Virus record (IMG/VR): IMGVR_UViG_3300030390_000774
Coordinates: 1-21,309 of that record
Source of the DNA: a virus
Length of the DNA: 21,309 nucleotides
Reading direction: 5' to 3' (one strand)
This document shows, piece after piece, positions 13,284 to 19,904 of the stretch (its first letter is position 1; every line of letters starts with the position of its first letter). The notes beneath the pieces were generated by a model, which saw nothing but the letters and a program-made list of their open reading frames with translations, ran no database searches and had not been told where the DNA came from. The position numbers and the translations under genes are program-made.

Positions 13284-13892
13284 ATGAGAAAAAAGGTATC
13301 CATAAAAGAAGTAAGACCAAACAAAGCAAATCCTAGAATAATAAAGGATAATAAATTCCGTAAATTAGTAAAGAGTATAAAAGAATTTCCAGAAATGTTG
13401 GAGAAAAGACCTATTGTTGTTGATGATAACAATATTGTTTTAGGTGGCAATATGAGATTAAAGGCTTCTCTTGATGCTGGTTTAAAAGAAGTGTGGATAG
13501 ATACAGCAGAAGGATGGACAGAAGAACAAAAAAATGAGTTTATAATAAAAGACAATGTAAACTTTGGCGAATGGGAATGGGATATGTTGAGCAACGAATG
13601 GAACTCTGCTGAGCTAGAGGACTGGGGTTTAGATGTTTGGCAAAATGCAGATGATGTAATTGCCATGGTAAATAAAGGAGACGAGTATTCTGAATGGGTA
13701 GGGATGCCAGAATTTGAATCCAAGGAAGAACCATATAAAGTTATTATTAATTTCTTAAATGAAAAGGATAGAGATAAATATGTAGAAGAACATAAGTTAA
13801 AATTTTTAGCACAAAAAGAAGGCGGAAGGACATGGAGTGCAAATTATCCATTTAAAGAAAGACAAGACCTAAACGCTTTGTCTTATGAATAA
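13284..13892 (+). CDS. ParB/sulfiredoxin-like domain protein
   Basis: 202 residues. The N-terminal ParB-like domain is visible: PNKANPRIIKDNKFRKLVKS (12-31), then RPIVVDDNN (42-50) and the nucleotide-binding type motif LGGNMRLKASLDAG (53-66), followed by EQKNEFIIKDN (81-91). Proteins of this family in phages may be nucleases or CTP/ATP-binding switch proteins and commonly accompany DNA methylases or other modification enzymes. The C-terminal part (about 150-200, KVIINFLNEKDRDKYVEEHK) looks like a separate small alpha/beta domain. It overlaps the glycosyltransferase gene by 8 bases, suggesting coupled function. Confidence 0.75.
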   Translation: MRKKVSIKEVRPNKANPRIIKDNKFRKLVKSIKEFPEMLEKRPIVVDDNNIVLGGNMRLKASLDAGLKEVWIDTAEGWTEEQKNEFIIKDNVNFGEWEWDMLSNEWNSAELEDWGLDVWQNADDVIAMVNKGDEYSEWVGMPEFESKEEPYKVIINFLNEKDRDKYVEEHKLKFLAQKEGGRTWSANYPFKERQDLNALSYE

Positions 13893-14772
13893 ATATCCAG
13901 TATATATAATATCTAAAGGAAGGTGGGAAAATCCACTAACAGCAAAGTTTTTTAAAAAGGATGGTACTGATTTTAAAATAGTAGTTGAGCCACAAGAATA
14001 TGAAAAGTATTGTGAATCAATTGGTAAAAAATATGTACTTGCTCTACCTTTTTCTAATTTAGGTGTAGGTTCTTATCCAGCTAGGAATTTTTGTTGGGAA
14101 AATAGTATTGAAAACGGACACGATAGACATTGGGTTTTTGATGATAACATATCTAGAATAAGAAGAGTATTAAAAGGTAAAAAAATACCATGTAACTCAA
14201 ACAAAGCTTTAAGTATTTTAGAAGAATTTACAGACAGATATACTAACATAGGAATAACAGGCTTTAATTATTCAACATTTGTTGTGCCTGGTGGCTCGGA
14301 CAAAAAACCATTTTATTTAAACACGCATTCATATAGTGCAATGCTTATGAAAAATGATATGCCTTATAGGTGGAGGTTAAAATATAATGAAGATGTGGAC
14401 TTATGTTTGCAAGTATTAAGTAAGGGATATTGTGTTGTGTCATTTAACGCTTTTACTATAGACAAAACTAGCACAGTTGCTAAAATGAAAGGTGGTAATC
14501 AAGATGAGTTATATAAAGGAAACGCATATGAAAAGAAAGTACTAAAGGCAAGGAGTTTAGAAGAAATATGGCCACAATATTGCAAAACCATAATACGATT
14601 TAATAGACCTCATCATTATGTGGATTGGACTGGACATTTTAAACATGGTTTAATTAGAAGAAAAGATATTGATTGGAATAAAATAAAAGAAAGAAAACAT
14701 AATTTAAAATTAACACAAGTAAAGGAAATAAAAGACGAATCACTTAAAAACTTTTATAAAGATAATAAATGA
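13885..14772 (+). CDS. Glycosyltransferase of the TET-associated (TAGT) type, probable DNA glucosyl/glycosyltransferase
   Basis: 295 residues. The order of motifs fits the GT-A-like TET-associated glycosyltransferase family: YIISKGRW (7-14), IVVEPQEY (32-39), LPFSNLGVGSYPARN (54-68), RHWVFDDNI (81-89) with the Asp pair expected to bind the metal-nucleotide sugar, and NEDVDLCLQVL (168-178) for catalysis. Comparative genomics has linked this family to sugar addition on hydroxymethylated bases in phage DNA. Here it overlaps a ParB-like gene and an epimerase gene, and lies just before terminase. No TET/JBP dioxygenase or base-hydroxymethylating enzyme is visible in the window, so the acceptor is unknown. 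Confidence 0.7.
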   Translation: MNKYPVYIISKGRWENPLTAKFFKKDGTDFKIVVEPQEYEKYCESIGKKYVLALPFSNLGVGSYPARNFCWENSIENGHDRHWVFDDNISRIRRVLKGKKIPCNSNKALSILEEFTDRYTNIGITGFNYSTFVVPGGSDKKPFYLNTHSYSAMLMKNDMPYRWRLKYNEDVDLCLQVLSKGYCVVSFNAFTIDKTSTVAKMKGGNQDELYKGNAYEKKVLKARSLEEIWPQYCKTIIRFNRPHHYVDWTGHFKHGLIRRKDIDWNKIKERKHNLKLTQVKEIKDESLKNFYKDNK

Positions 14773-15626
14773 AAAAAATAGTAATCACTGGGGGTGCTGG
14801 GTTTATAGGTACTAATTTAATAAACAACTTAATAAATAATAATATAGTAGAAGCAAAAAACATATTTGTTATAGATAATTTTTATACAGGAGAGAAAAGG
14901 AATATGGTTGCAAATGTTTGTTATATACAAGGTAATACTTGGGATATAGATAAGTTATTATATGAAGAAAGATATATTGACACGTTATTTCATTTTGGTG
15001 AATACTCTAGAATAAGCACATCGTTTGATGATATTGATTATGTAATGAAAACAAATCTTTATGGAACAAGTAAGGTAATAGAATATTGCAATAAAAAAGA
15101 TATAAAGTTAATTTATTCTGCATCATCTTCTAAATTTGGAGATAAAGAAAACTTAAGTCCTTATGCTTGGACTAAATCAAAGGCAGTAGAATTAATAAAG
15201 AATTATAATAAATGGTATGGCTTGTCTTATGAAATATGCTATTTCTTTAATGTGTATGGCAAATACCAAATAACAACAGGAAATTATGCTACTGTAATAG
15301 GTATATTTGAAAATCAGATATTAAAAAGAGAAACATTATCTGTCGTAAAACCAGGTGTGCAATCAAGATGCTTTACACACGTGGATGATGTCGTTAGTGG
15401 TGTTGTTAAGGCAGTTCAATATAATAGTAATCACGAATGGTATTTTCAAAACCCAAAAGCATATAGCATAATACAAGTAGCTAATATGTTTAATCAAGAT
15501 TGGAGATTTGTAGATGAAAGAAAAGGAGAAAGATTTTGTTCGCCTACTATTGAAAATGATACCAAAGAATTATTAGGCTGGGAAGCAAAAAAAGAATTAA
15601 AAGATTATATAAATACAGTGAAATAA
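14769..15626 (+). CDS. NAD-dependent nucleotide-sugar epimerase/dehydratase (extended SDR)
   Basis: 285 residues. The Rossmann start ITGGAGFIG (6-14) binds NAD(P). SASSSKFGD (117-125) and YAWTKS (132-137) provide the Ser/Thr and the Tyr132/Lys136 of the SDR catalytic set. Length matches UDP-glucose 4-epimerase-like enzymes, slightly short. The likely product is an altered nucleotide sugar. Its start overlaps the glycosyltransferase stop (ATGA), so the two probably act in sequence: this enzyme makes the donor, the transferase uses it. Sugar specificity cannot be read from the sequence. Confidence 0.82.
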   Translation: MKKIVITGGAGFIGTNLINNLINNNIVEAKNIFVIDNFYTGEKRNMVANVCYIQGNTWDIDKLLYEERYIDTLFHFGEYSRISTSFDDIDYVMKTNLYGTSKVIEYCNKKDIKLIYSASSSKFGDKENLSPYAWTKSKAVELIKNYNKWYGLSYEICYFFNVYGKYQITTGNYATVIGIFENQILKRETLSVVKPGVQSRCFTHVDDVVSGVVKAVQYNSNHEWYFQNPKAYSIIQVANMFNQDWRFVDERKGERFCSPTIENDTKELLGWEAKKELKDYINTVK

Positions 15627-15628
15627 CA

Positions 15629-15970
15629 ATGAGCAAACTAGACAATTTAAAGCCTTTTAAAAAAGGAGAGAGCGGTAACCCTAATGGAAGACCTAAAGGT
15701 AGCTTAAATCGAAGCACAGTAGCTAAAAAATGGCTATCTACTAATCAAGAGTATAAGAACCCACTAACAAGTGAGAGTGAAAATCTTTCACAAGAAGATA
15801 TAATGACCCTTGCTTTAATTAACAAAGCACGTAAAGGAGATGTAGGAGCTTATAAAGCATTAATGGATAGTGGTTATGGTAACCCCAAAGATTCATTAGA
15901 CTTAACAACATCGGAAAATATTAATATTGACTTTAAAGAAATAATTGAAGGACTTAAACATAGGACATAA
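15629..15970 (+). CDS. Terminase small subunit-like protein
   Basis: 113 residues. FKKGESGNPNGRPKGSLNR (10-28) is the DUF5681-type N-terminal motif found in small terminase subunits and related phage proteins; a helical middle (EDIMTLALINKARKGDVGAY) follows. The small subunit recognises the phage DNA and regulates the large subunit. It lies immediately upstream of, and overlaps by 26 bases, the large terminase gene, which supports the assignment. Starts ATG after AATAACA. Confidence 0.78.
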   Translation: MSKLDNLKPFKKGESGNPNGRPKGSLNRSTVAKKWLSTNQEYKNPLTSESENLSQEDIMTLALINKARKGDVGAYKALMDSGYGNPKDSLDLTTSENINIDFKEIIEGLKHRT

Positions 15971-17156
15971 GTTTCTACCTTTTAATAAAGTAGATTCAAG
16001 ATATTTTATATACACAGGTGGAAGAGGTTCAGGAAAATCTTATGCTGTTGCTGGTGCTTTAGTATATTTAATCTTAACACCAAACCAAACTATTCTTTTT
16101 ACAAGATATACATTACGTTCTGCATCAATATCTATTATACCAGAGTTTAAAGAAAAGCTGGAAAAAATGGAAATCATGCATTTGTTTAAGATAACTAAAG
16201 ATGAAATAATAAACATCTCTAATGGTTCTAAAATACTATTCAGGGGAATTAAAACCTCATCAGGAGACCAAACAGCTAATCTTAAATCATTACAAGGGAT
16301 AACTACTTGGGTTATGGATGAGGCAGAAGAGTTAGTTGATGAAAATATATTTGATAAGATAGATTTATCTGTAAGGGATAAGCTTACTGACAATAGAGTT
16401 ATATTAATATTAAATCCAGCTACAAAAGAACATTGGATATACCAAAGGTTTTTTCAAAACAGAGGAGTTAAAGAAGGTATTTGTACAACTAAAAATGATG
16501 TTACTTATATGCATTCTACTTATAAAGATAATTTAGAGTTCTTATCTGATAGTTATATATCACAAGTAGAGCAAATGAAAATAAATAGACCTTCTAAATA
16601 TAAACATCAAATATTAGGAGGTTGGCTAGAAAAAGCTGAAGGTGTTATTTTTAACAACTGGACAATAGGAGAGTTTAAAGAAATAAGCAAGTCTGTATTT
16701 GGACAAGATTATGGATTTAGTAATGACCCTACAACACTATTAGAGACAAGTATAGATAAGAACAATAGAAAGATATATATTAAATTACATTTTTGCCAAC
16801 CTGGTCTTACAACGTCTGAAATTAATGTATTAAATATAAAATTTGCAAAAGATAATCTAATTATTGGAGATAGTGCAGAGCCAAGACTTATAAATGAGTT
16901 AGCAAGAACCTGTAATATGTTGCCAGCTATTAAAGGTCAAGGTAGTGTAGTATTTGGAATATCCTTATTACAAGATTATGATTTAATTATTGACCCAAAT
17001 AGTATTGAATTAATTAAAGAGTTAAATAATTACTCTTGGTTAGAAAAGAAATCACAAACACCAATAGATAAATACAATCATTGCATAGATGCTATACGTT
17101 ATGCTGTATCTTATCAGTTAGAGAATCCAACACGAGGAGATTACTTTATATATTAA
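15945..17156 (+). CDS. Terminase large subunit
   Basis: 403 residues. ATPase: Walker A GGRGSGKS (25-32), Walker B TTWVMDEAEEL (120-130, Asp125/Glu126). Nuclease: Asp255 in GQDYGFSNDP, Asp309 in IIGDSAEP and Asp382 in HCIDAIRYA give the RNase H-like acidic triad. It is the motor that cuts and packages DNA into the prohead, of the Terminase_3/PBSX-like type. The start is TTG at 15945, inside terS, since no ATG precedes Walker A in this frame. The C-terminus is short compared with many large subunits (about 420-550 residues). Confidence 0.92.
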   Translation: MKDLNIGHKFLPFNKVDSRYFIYTGGRGSGKSYAVAGALVYLILTPNQTILFTRYTLRSASISIIPEFKEKLEKMEIMHLFKITKDEIINISNGSKILFRGIKTSSGDQTANLKSLQGITTWVMDEAEELVDENIFDKIDLSVRDKLTDNRVILILNPATKEHWIYQRFFQNRGVKEGICTTKNDVTYMHSTYKDNLEFLSDSYISQVEQMKINRPSKYKHQILGGWLEKAEGVIFNNWTIGEFKEISKSVFGQDYGFSNDPTTLLETSIDKNNRKIYIKLHFCQPGLTTSEINVLNIKFAKDNLIIGDSAEPRLINELARTCNMLPAIKGQGSVVFGISLLQDYDLIIDPNSIELIKELNNYSWLEKKSQTPIDKYNHCIDAIRYAVSYQLENPTRGDYFIY

Positions 17157-17185
17157 TTACAAAACTTTTATCATTTTATTTTGAG

Positions 17186-17215
17186 TTATAAACATTTTTG
17201 ATTATATTTATATAT
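17186..17215 (+). promoter_or_regulatory. Upstream regulatory element, copy C
   Basis: 29 of 30 bases match copy A (6575-6604). The core 17188-17205 is ATAAACAT-TT-TTGATTAT, followed by TATATTTAT (17203-17211) and an A-rich leader ending AAAACA before the ATG at 17240. It lies in the 83-base gap after terL, in which no hairpin terminator is seen. Confidence 0.6.
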
Positions 17216-17239
17216 TATTAATTACTAAAAAACAAAACA

Positions 17240-17590
17240 ATGATAGAATTTAATAAATATGATTTTATAAGTGATTTAAAAGATTCAATGGGTGAATTTA
17301 TAGAAGATTCAGAATTTGAGGATGAGGAAGACATAACAGATGATATGCAACAATTTATACACGAACAAATAGAAAATCAAATAATTTACTATTATGATTG
17401 TTGGCGAATATGTATGAAAGAAGGTTGTACAGATTTTTTTATGGAACAAACAGGTACAACAGCAAAAAATATTACAGAACTTGCTTACTGGACTTTATGG
17501 GATATAGTACAAGAAAGTATTAATTATCATTTAGAAGCTAAAGAATTACAAGAAAAATTAAAAGAACCAGAAACATTCAAACATTTTTAA
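17240..17590 (+). CDS. 116-aa very acidic protein, unknown function
   Basis: First gene below element C, with the AAAACA leader. The N-terminal third is dense in Asp and Glu (SMGEFIEDSEFEDEEDITDD), and the rest is helical with aromatic residues (IIYYYDCWRICMKEGCTDFF). A strongly negative surface, in a unit controlled like the other early-type blocks, would suit a host-factor or DNA-mimic inhibitor, but this is conjecture. No family is recognised. Confidence 0.6.
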   Translation: MIEFNKYDFISDLKDSMGEFIEDSEFEDEEDITDDMQQFIHEQIENQIIYYYDCWRICMKEGCTDFFMEQTGTTAKNITELAYWTLWDIVQESINYHLEAKELQEKLKEPETFKHF

Positions 17591-17592
17591 CT

Positions 17593-17817
17593 ATGAGTAT
17601 ATTTATAAACACTACAACAACTTTGTGGGCAGACCACGGAATAGTAAACATTGAAGCAACTACGCTAAACCCAAAAGAAGGCTATGTGCATTTAGAAATA
17701 GATGCAAGGGAATTGTTAAAAGATATTCCATCACTATATGAGTTATGTGTACAAGCCATAGAAAAAGAAGATAAACATATCAAAGAAAAATATAAACAAT
17801 TCAAAAAAAAATTATGA
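17593..17817 (+). CDS. 74-aa protein, unknown function
   Basis: ATG 2 bases after the previous stop. The N-terminal half is beta-rich (IFINTTTTLWADHGIVNIEA) and the C-terminal half is a charged helix (LYELCVQAIEKEDKHIKEKY) ending in Lys. The stop overlaps the next ATG (ATGA). No known family. Confidence 0.55.
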   Translation: MSIFINTTTTLWADHGIVNIEATTLNPKEGYVHLEIDARELLKDIPSLYELCVQAIEKEDKHIKEKYKQFKKKL

Positions 17818-17906
17818 AAACAAATAAAAAGTACGAAGGCATAATGATTTCATCAATGGTAGCTTGGTTAGGGATAATATTTATCCTAGCTTTGCTTAAT
17901 GCATAA
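17814..17906 (+). CDS. 30-aa single-membrane-segment micro-protein
   Basis: Starts in the ATGA overlap and ends inside the start of the next gene (8-base overlap). A short basic head MKTNKKYEG is followed by one membrane helix (MISSMVAWLGIIFILALLNA). Membrane micro-proteins of this type occur in phages near lysis or exclusion functions; the role is unknown. Both overlaps support translation. Confidence 0.5.
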   Translation: MKTNKKYEGIMISSMVAWLGIIFILALLNA

Positions 17907-18114
17907 AAAAATACAGACAGCTATCAGTTGGTGTTTAAAAAAAAAAATAAAAATATATGTAAAACCTATAAGTAAAGGATATAAATCAAAAGTTAAAATA
18001 CATATTAATATATCTGGTAAAGAACAAATAGGAAAAGAAACATATTACCAAGACATTAAATTGTCAGAAAAAATACAAGAATTATACTTACATATGTATA
18101 ATACTTATAAATAA
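17899..18114 (+). CDS. 71-aa basic protein, unknown function
   Basis: ATG at 17899 lies in the end of the membrane micro-protein gene. Lys-rich strands in the middle (KKIKIYVKPISKGYKSKVKI) and a helix at the end (LSEKIQELYLHMYNTYK). Last gene before a hairpin terminator, so it closes the unit started by element C. No family is recognised. Confidence 0.55.
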   Translation: MHKKIQTAISWCLKKKIKIYVKPISKGYKSKVKIHINISGKEQIGKETYYQDIKLSEKIQELYLHMYNTYK

Positions 18115-18133
18115 TTATTTGTTGATTAGTTAG

Positions 18134-18170
18134 AAAAGGGAGTTGCTTTATACAAAGTAGCTCCTTTTTT
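18134..18170 (+). terminator. Intrinsic terminator before the tail genes
   Basis: A stem of about 12 bp, GGGAGTTGCTTT (18138-18149) with AAAGTAGCTCCT (18154-18165) including G-U pairs, around loop ATAC, followed by T6 (18165-18170), A-run on the 5' side. The tail-chaperone ATG is only 19 bases past the T-tract, leaving no room for a separate promoter downstream of it. Confidence 0.85.
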
Positions 18171-18185
18171 GTTTATTAAAAAAGA
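18170..18185 (+). repeat. 16-bp repeat before the tail assembly chaperone gene
   Basis: Exact copy of the sequence at 13267-13282. Here it starts at the end of the terminator T-tract and ends 4 bases before the ATG at 18190. Likely a shared translation leader, or part of a shared control site. Confidence 0.5.
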
Positions 18186-18189
18186 CTTT

Positions 18190-18846
18190 ATGCAAATTGA
18201 GGTAACAATACCGAGTACATTAAGAGATGTAAGATTAAAAGATTATCAAGATTATTTAAAAATTGAAGAACCTAATAATGATGATTTATTAAAATGTATT
18301 TTAAATATTAATCAAGACAAACTAGGTAAAGTAAAATCTAAAGATGTAGATTATTTAGTTACACATATCACAAAATTGTTTGAAACAAAACAAGACATAA
18401 TACCTACATTTAAAATGTATGGTGTTGAGTATGGTTTTATACCTAATTTAGATGAAATAACCTATGGAGAAAATAAAGATATAACTTCTTATATTAGAGA
18501 TTGGGAAACAATGAATAAGGCAATGGCTGTGCTTTATAGACCAATAAAACAAAAACAAGGACACAAGTATTTAATAGAAGAATATGAGGGTAGCCACAAA
18601 TATAGTGAGCTAATGAAAGATGCTCCTTTAGATGTAGTAATGGGTGCAATGGTTTTTTTTTACAATTTAACGAGCGTATTGCTGAAATATATGCCGAATT
18701 ATTTGGAGGAGGAAGCAATGAAGGAACAGATGCAAGGAGCAATTTCTCTAGAAAGTGGAGTGGCTATTCGGAAATATATTGCCTTAGTCAAGGAGATGTT
18801 ACAAGATTTAAAAAAGTTGCAAAACTTCCCTTACATCAATGTTTAA
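18190..18846 (+). CDS. Tail assembly chaperone-like protein, frame 0 (G-type)
   Basis: 218 residues. Start set at ATG 18190; an in-frame TTG at 18169 lies inside the terminator T-tract and is unlikely. MQIEVTIPSTLRDVRLKDYQ opens a domain continuing to GVEYGFIPNLDEITYGE and DWETMNKAMAVLYRPI, then YLIEEYEGSHKYSE and LDVVMGAMVFFYNL. I recognise this as a conserved Bacteroidota phage tail-region protein; position before neck and tail genes and the overlapping second frame fit tail assembly chaperones, which bind the tape-measure protein. A U9 run at codons 155-158 permits -1 slippage. Confidence 0.6.
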   Translation: MQIEVTIPSTLRDVRLKDYQDYLKIEEPNNDDLLKCILNINQDKLGKVKSKDVDYLVTHITKLFETKQDIIPTFKMYGVEYGFIPNLDEITYGENKDITSYIRDWETMNKAMAVLYRPIKQKQGHKYLIEEYEGSHKYSELMKDAPLDVVMGAMVFFYNLTSVLLKYMPNYLEEEAMKEQMQGAISLESGVAIRKYIALVKEMLQDLKKLQNFPYINV

Positions 18847-18914
18847 TGTATTTGGCATTTGAAAAGGAAAAAGCAGAACTAGAATCATTAATAATAAAAA
18901 ATAAAATTAAATAA
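18190..18914 (+). CDS. Predicted -1 frameshift product of the tail chaperone (GT-type, about 241 aa)
   Basis: Ribosomes slipping back one base at T9 (18653-18661) would join residues 1-157 of the frame-0 protein to 84 residues read in the -1 frame from 18660 to the stop at 18912-18914. The -1 frame is open from 18609, has no ATG before 18846, and encodes protein-like sequence: FNERIAEIYAELF, then NFSRKWSGYSEIYCLSQGDV and FKKVAKLPLHQCLMYLAFEK. The FS-K-W-x-x-Y-x-x-IY and YLxFEKEK patterns recur after similar genes in related phages. This mirrors the G/GT arrangement of long-tailed phages. No stem-loop downstream was established. Confidence 0.55.
18653..18661 (+). other. U9 slippery run (candidate -1 ribosomal frameshift site)
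   Basis: Nine consecutive T in phase GTT-TTT-TTT-TAC in frame 0. Tandem Phe codons in this run allow both tRNAs to re-pair after a one-base backward slip. It is located about two thirds into the chaperone gene, where the -1 frame is open. Confidence 0.55.
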
Positions 18915-18915
18915 T

Positions 18916-19380
18916 ATGCAAGGCTTTTATAACCTATCAGATAAAATTAGAGAAACCCTACAATTAGACCAATATGTTAACACTGTAACCTACGGAGATA
19001 TATTTGATGTAGACTTAAACAAACAAACTATATTTCCCTTATCACACTTTATGGTAACTAATGCAGTATTACAAGAGAGTGTTTGGAATTTTAGTATATC
19101 TCTATTATGTATGGATATAGTAGAAGAAAACAAAAACTTTGCAGAAGGAATACCACAAGAGTTTAGGGGAAACAACAATGAGCAAGATGTATTTAACACA
19201 CAACTTGCAGTAGGTAATAGACTAATTGAATTATTAAGAAGAGGGTCATTATATGTAGAGCTTTATCAATTGCAAGGAGATGCAACCTTTGAGCCATTTA
19301 CGGACAGATTTGAAAACAAATTAGCTGGTTGGACAATTTCATTTAATGTAGAAATACCTAACGGAATGACAATATGTTAA
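18916..19380 (+). CDS. Tail/neck structural protein, conserved in Bacteroidota phages
   Basis: 154 residues, ATG 1 base after the -1 frame stop, which itself supports the real end of the upstream coding at 18914. Sequence MQGFYNLSDKIRETLQLDQY, then VNTVTYGDIFDVDLNKQTIF, PLSHFMVTNA, NNNEQDVFNTQLAVGNRLIE and DRFENKLAGWTISF. I recognise the pattern from tail-module proteins of flavobacterial phages; size and place would fit a tail-completion or tail-terminator protein. It overlaps the next gene by 7 bases. Confidence 0.6.
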   Translation: MQGFYNLSDKIRETLQLDQYVNTVTYGDIFDVDLNKQTIFPLSHFMVTNAVLQESVWNFSISLLCMDIVEENKNFAEGIPQEFRGNNNEQDVFNTQLAVGNRLIELLRRGSLYVELYQLQGDATFEPFTDRFENKLAGWTISFNVEIPNGMTIC

Positions 19381-19904
19381 ATAAGATAAAGGCTGAATTA
19401 CAAGCATTTGGTAAATATGTAGTACAACAATCAAGGTCTAACCTTACAAAGCAAAAAAGAAATGTAAGTAAAAACCTTTATAATAGTCTTAAATATAATT
19501 TACAAGAAAAGGATAATAGTTTTTTTTTAAGTTTTATTATGGATGAGTACGGAACATTTTTAGATAGAGGTGTAAGAGGTGCAGACCCTAGTTTAGTAAA
19601 AAACGGAAAACAAAAAGGTGCTGATAGTCCTTATAGTTATAAAACTAAAAAACCACCAATGCAACCATTAGCAGATTGGGCAAAAAAAAGGAACATAAGA
19701 TTAAGAGATGAAAAAGGTAGATTTAAAAAAGGTAATTATAGAACAATAGGATTTATACTACAACGAAGCATATTTGCACAAGGTATAAAACCCAGTCTTT
19801 TTTTTACCAAACCTTTTGATGTTGCTTTTAAAAGATATAAAAAAGGTATTAAAAAAAGTTTTATGCAAGATATAATAGATTTAATAAAAAACAACAATGA
19901 GTAA
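19374..19904 (+). CDS. HK97 gp10-like neck/tail-completion protein
   Basis: 176 residues. The basic N-terminal helix and the conserved loop DEYGTFLDRGVRG (57-69), then a Lys/Gly-rich segment and C-terminal FFTKPFDVAFKRYKKGIKKS, match the layout of HK97-gp10-like proteins, in which Y-(A)-x-x-(V/L)-(E/D)-x-G is the signature. They sit at the head-tail joint. The neighbouring chaperone and tail genes agree. Overlaps both flanking genes by 7-8 bases. Confidence 0.6.
   Translation: MLNKIKAELQAFGKYVVQQSRSNLTKQKRNVSKNLYNSLKYNLQEKDNSFFLSFIMDEYGTFLDRGVRGADPSLVKNGKQKGADSPYSYKTKKPPMQPLADWAKKRNIRLRDEKGRFKKGNYRTIGFILQRSIFAQGIKPSLFFTKPFDVAFKRYKKGIKKSFMQDIIDLIKNNNE

Noticed and set aside
13202-13723. Long reverse-strand open frame (173 aa) over the ParB-like gene
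   Set aside because: Rich in Ser, Phe, Leu and Ile as expected for the reverse of an AT-rich gene, opposite to a clear ParB-like protein; no known motifs, and no other gene is on this strand.
16040-16393. Reverse-strand frame opposite the terminase ATPase domain
   Set aside because: Shadow of the Walker A/B region of terL; no start context or neighbours.
18846-18914. Separate 22-aa gene after the tail chaperone
   Set aside because: Its frame is continuous with the -1 open frame from 18609, so it is better explained as the end of the frameshift product.
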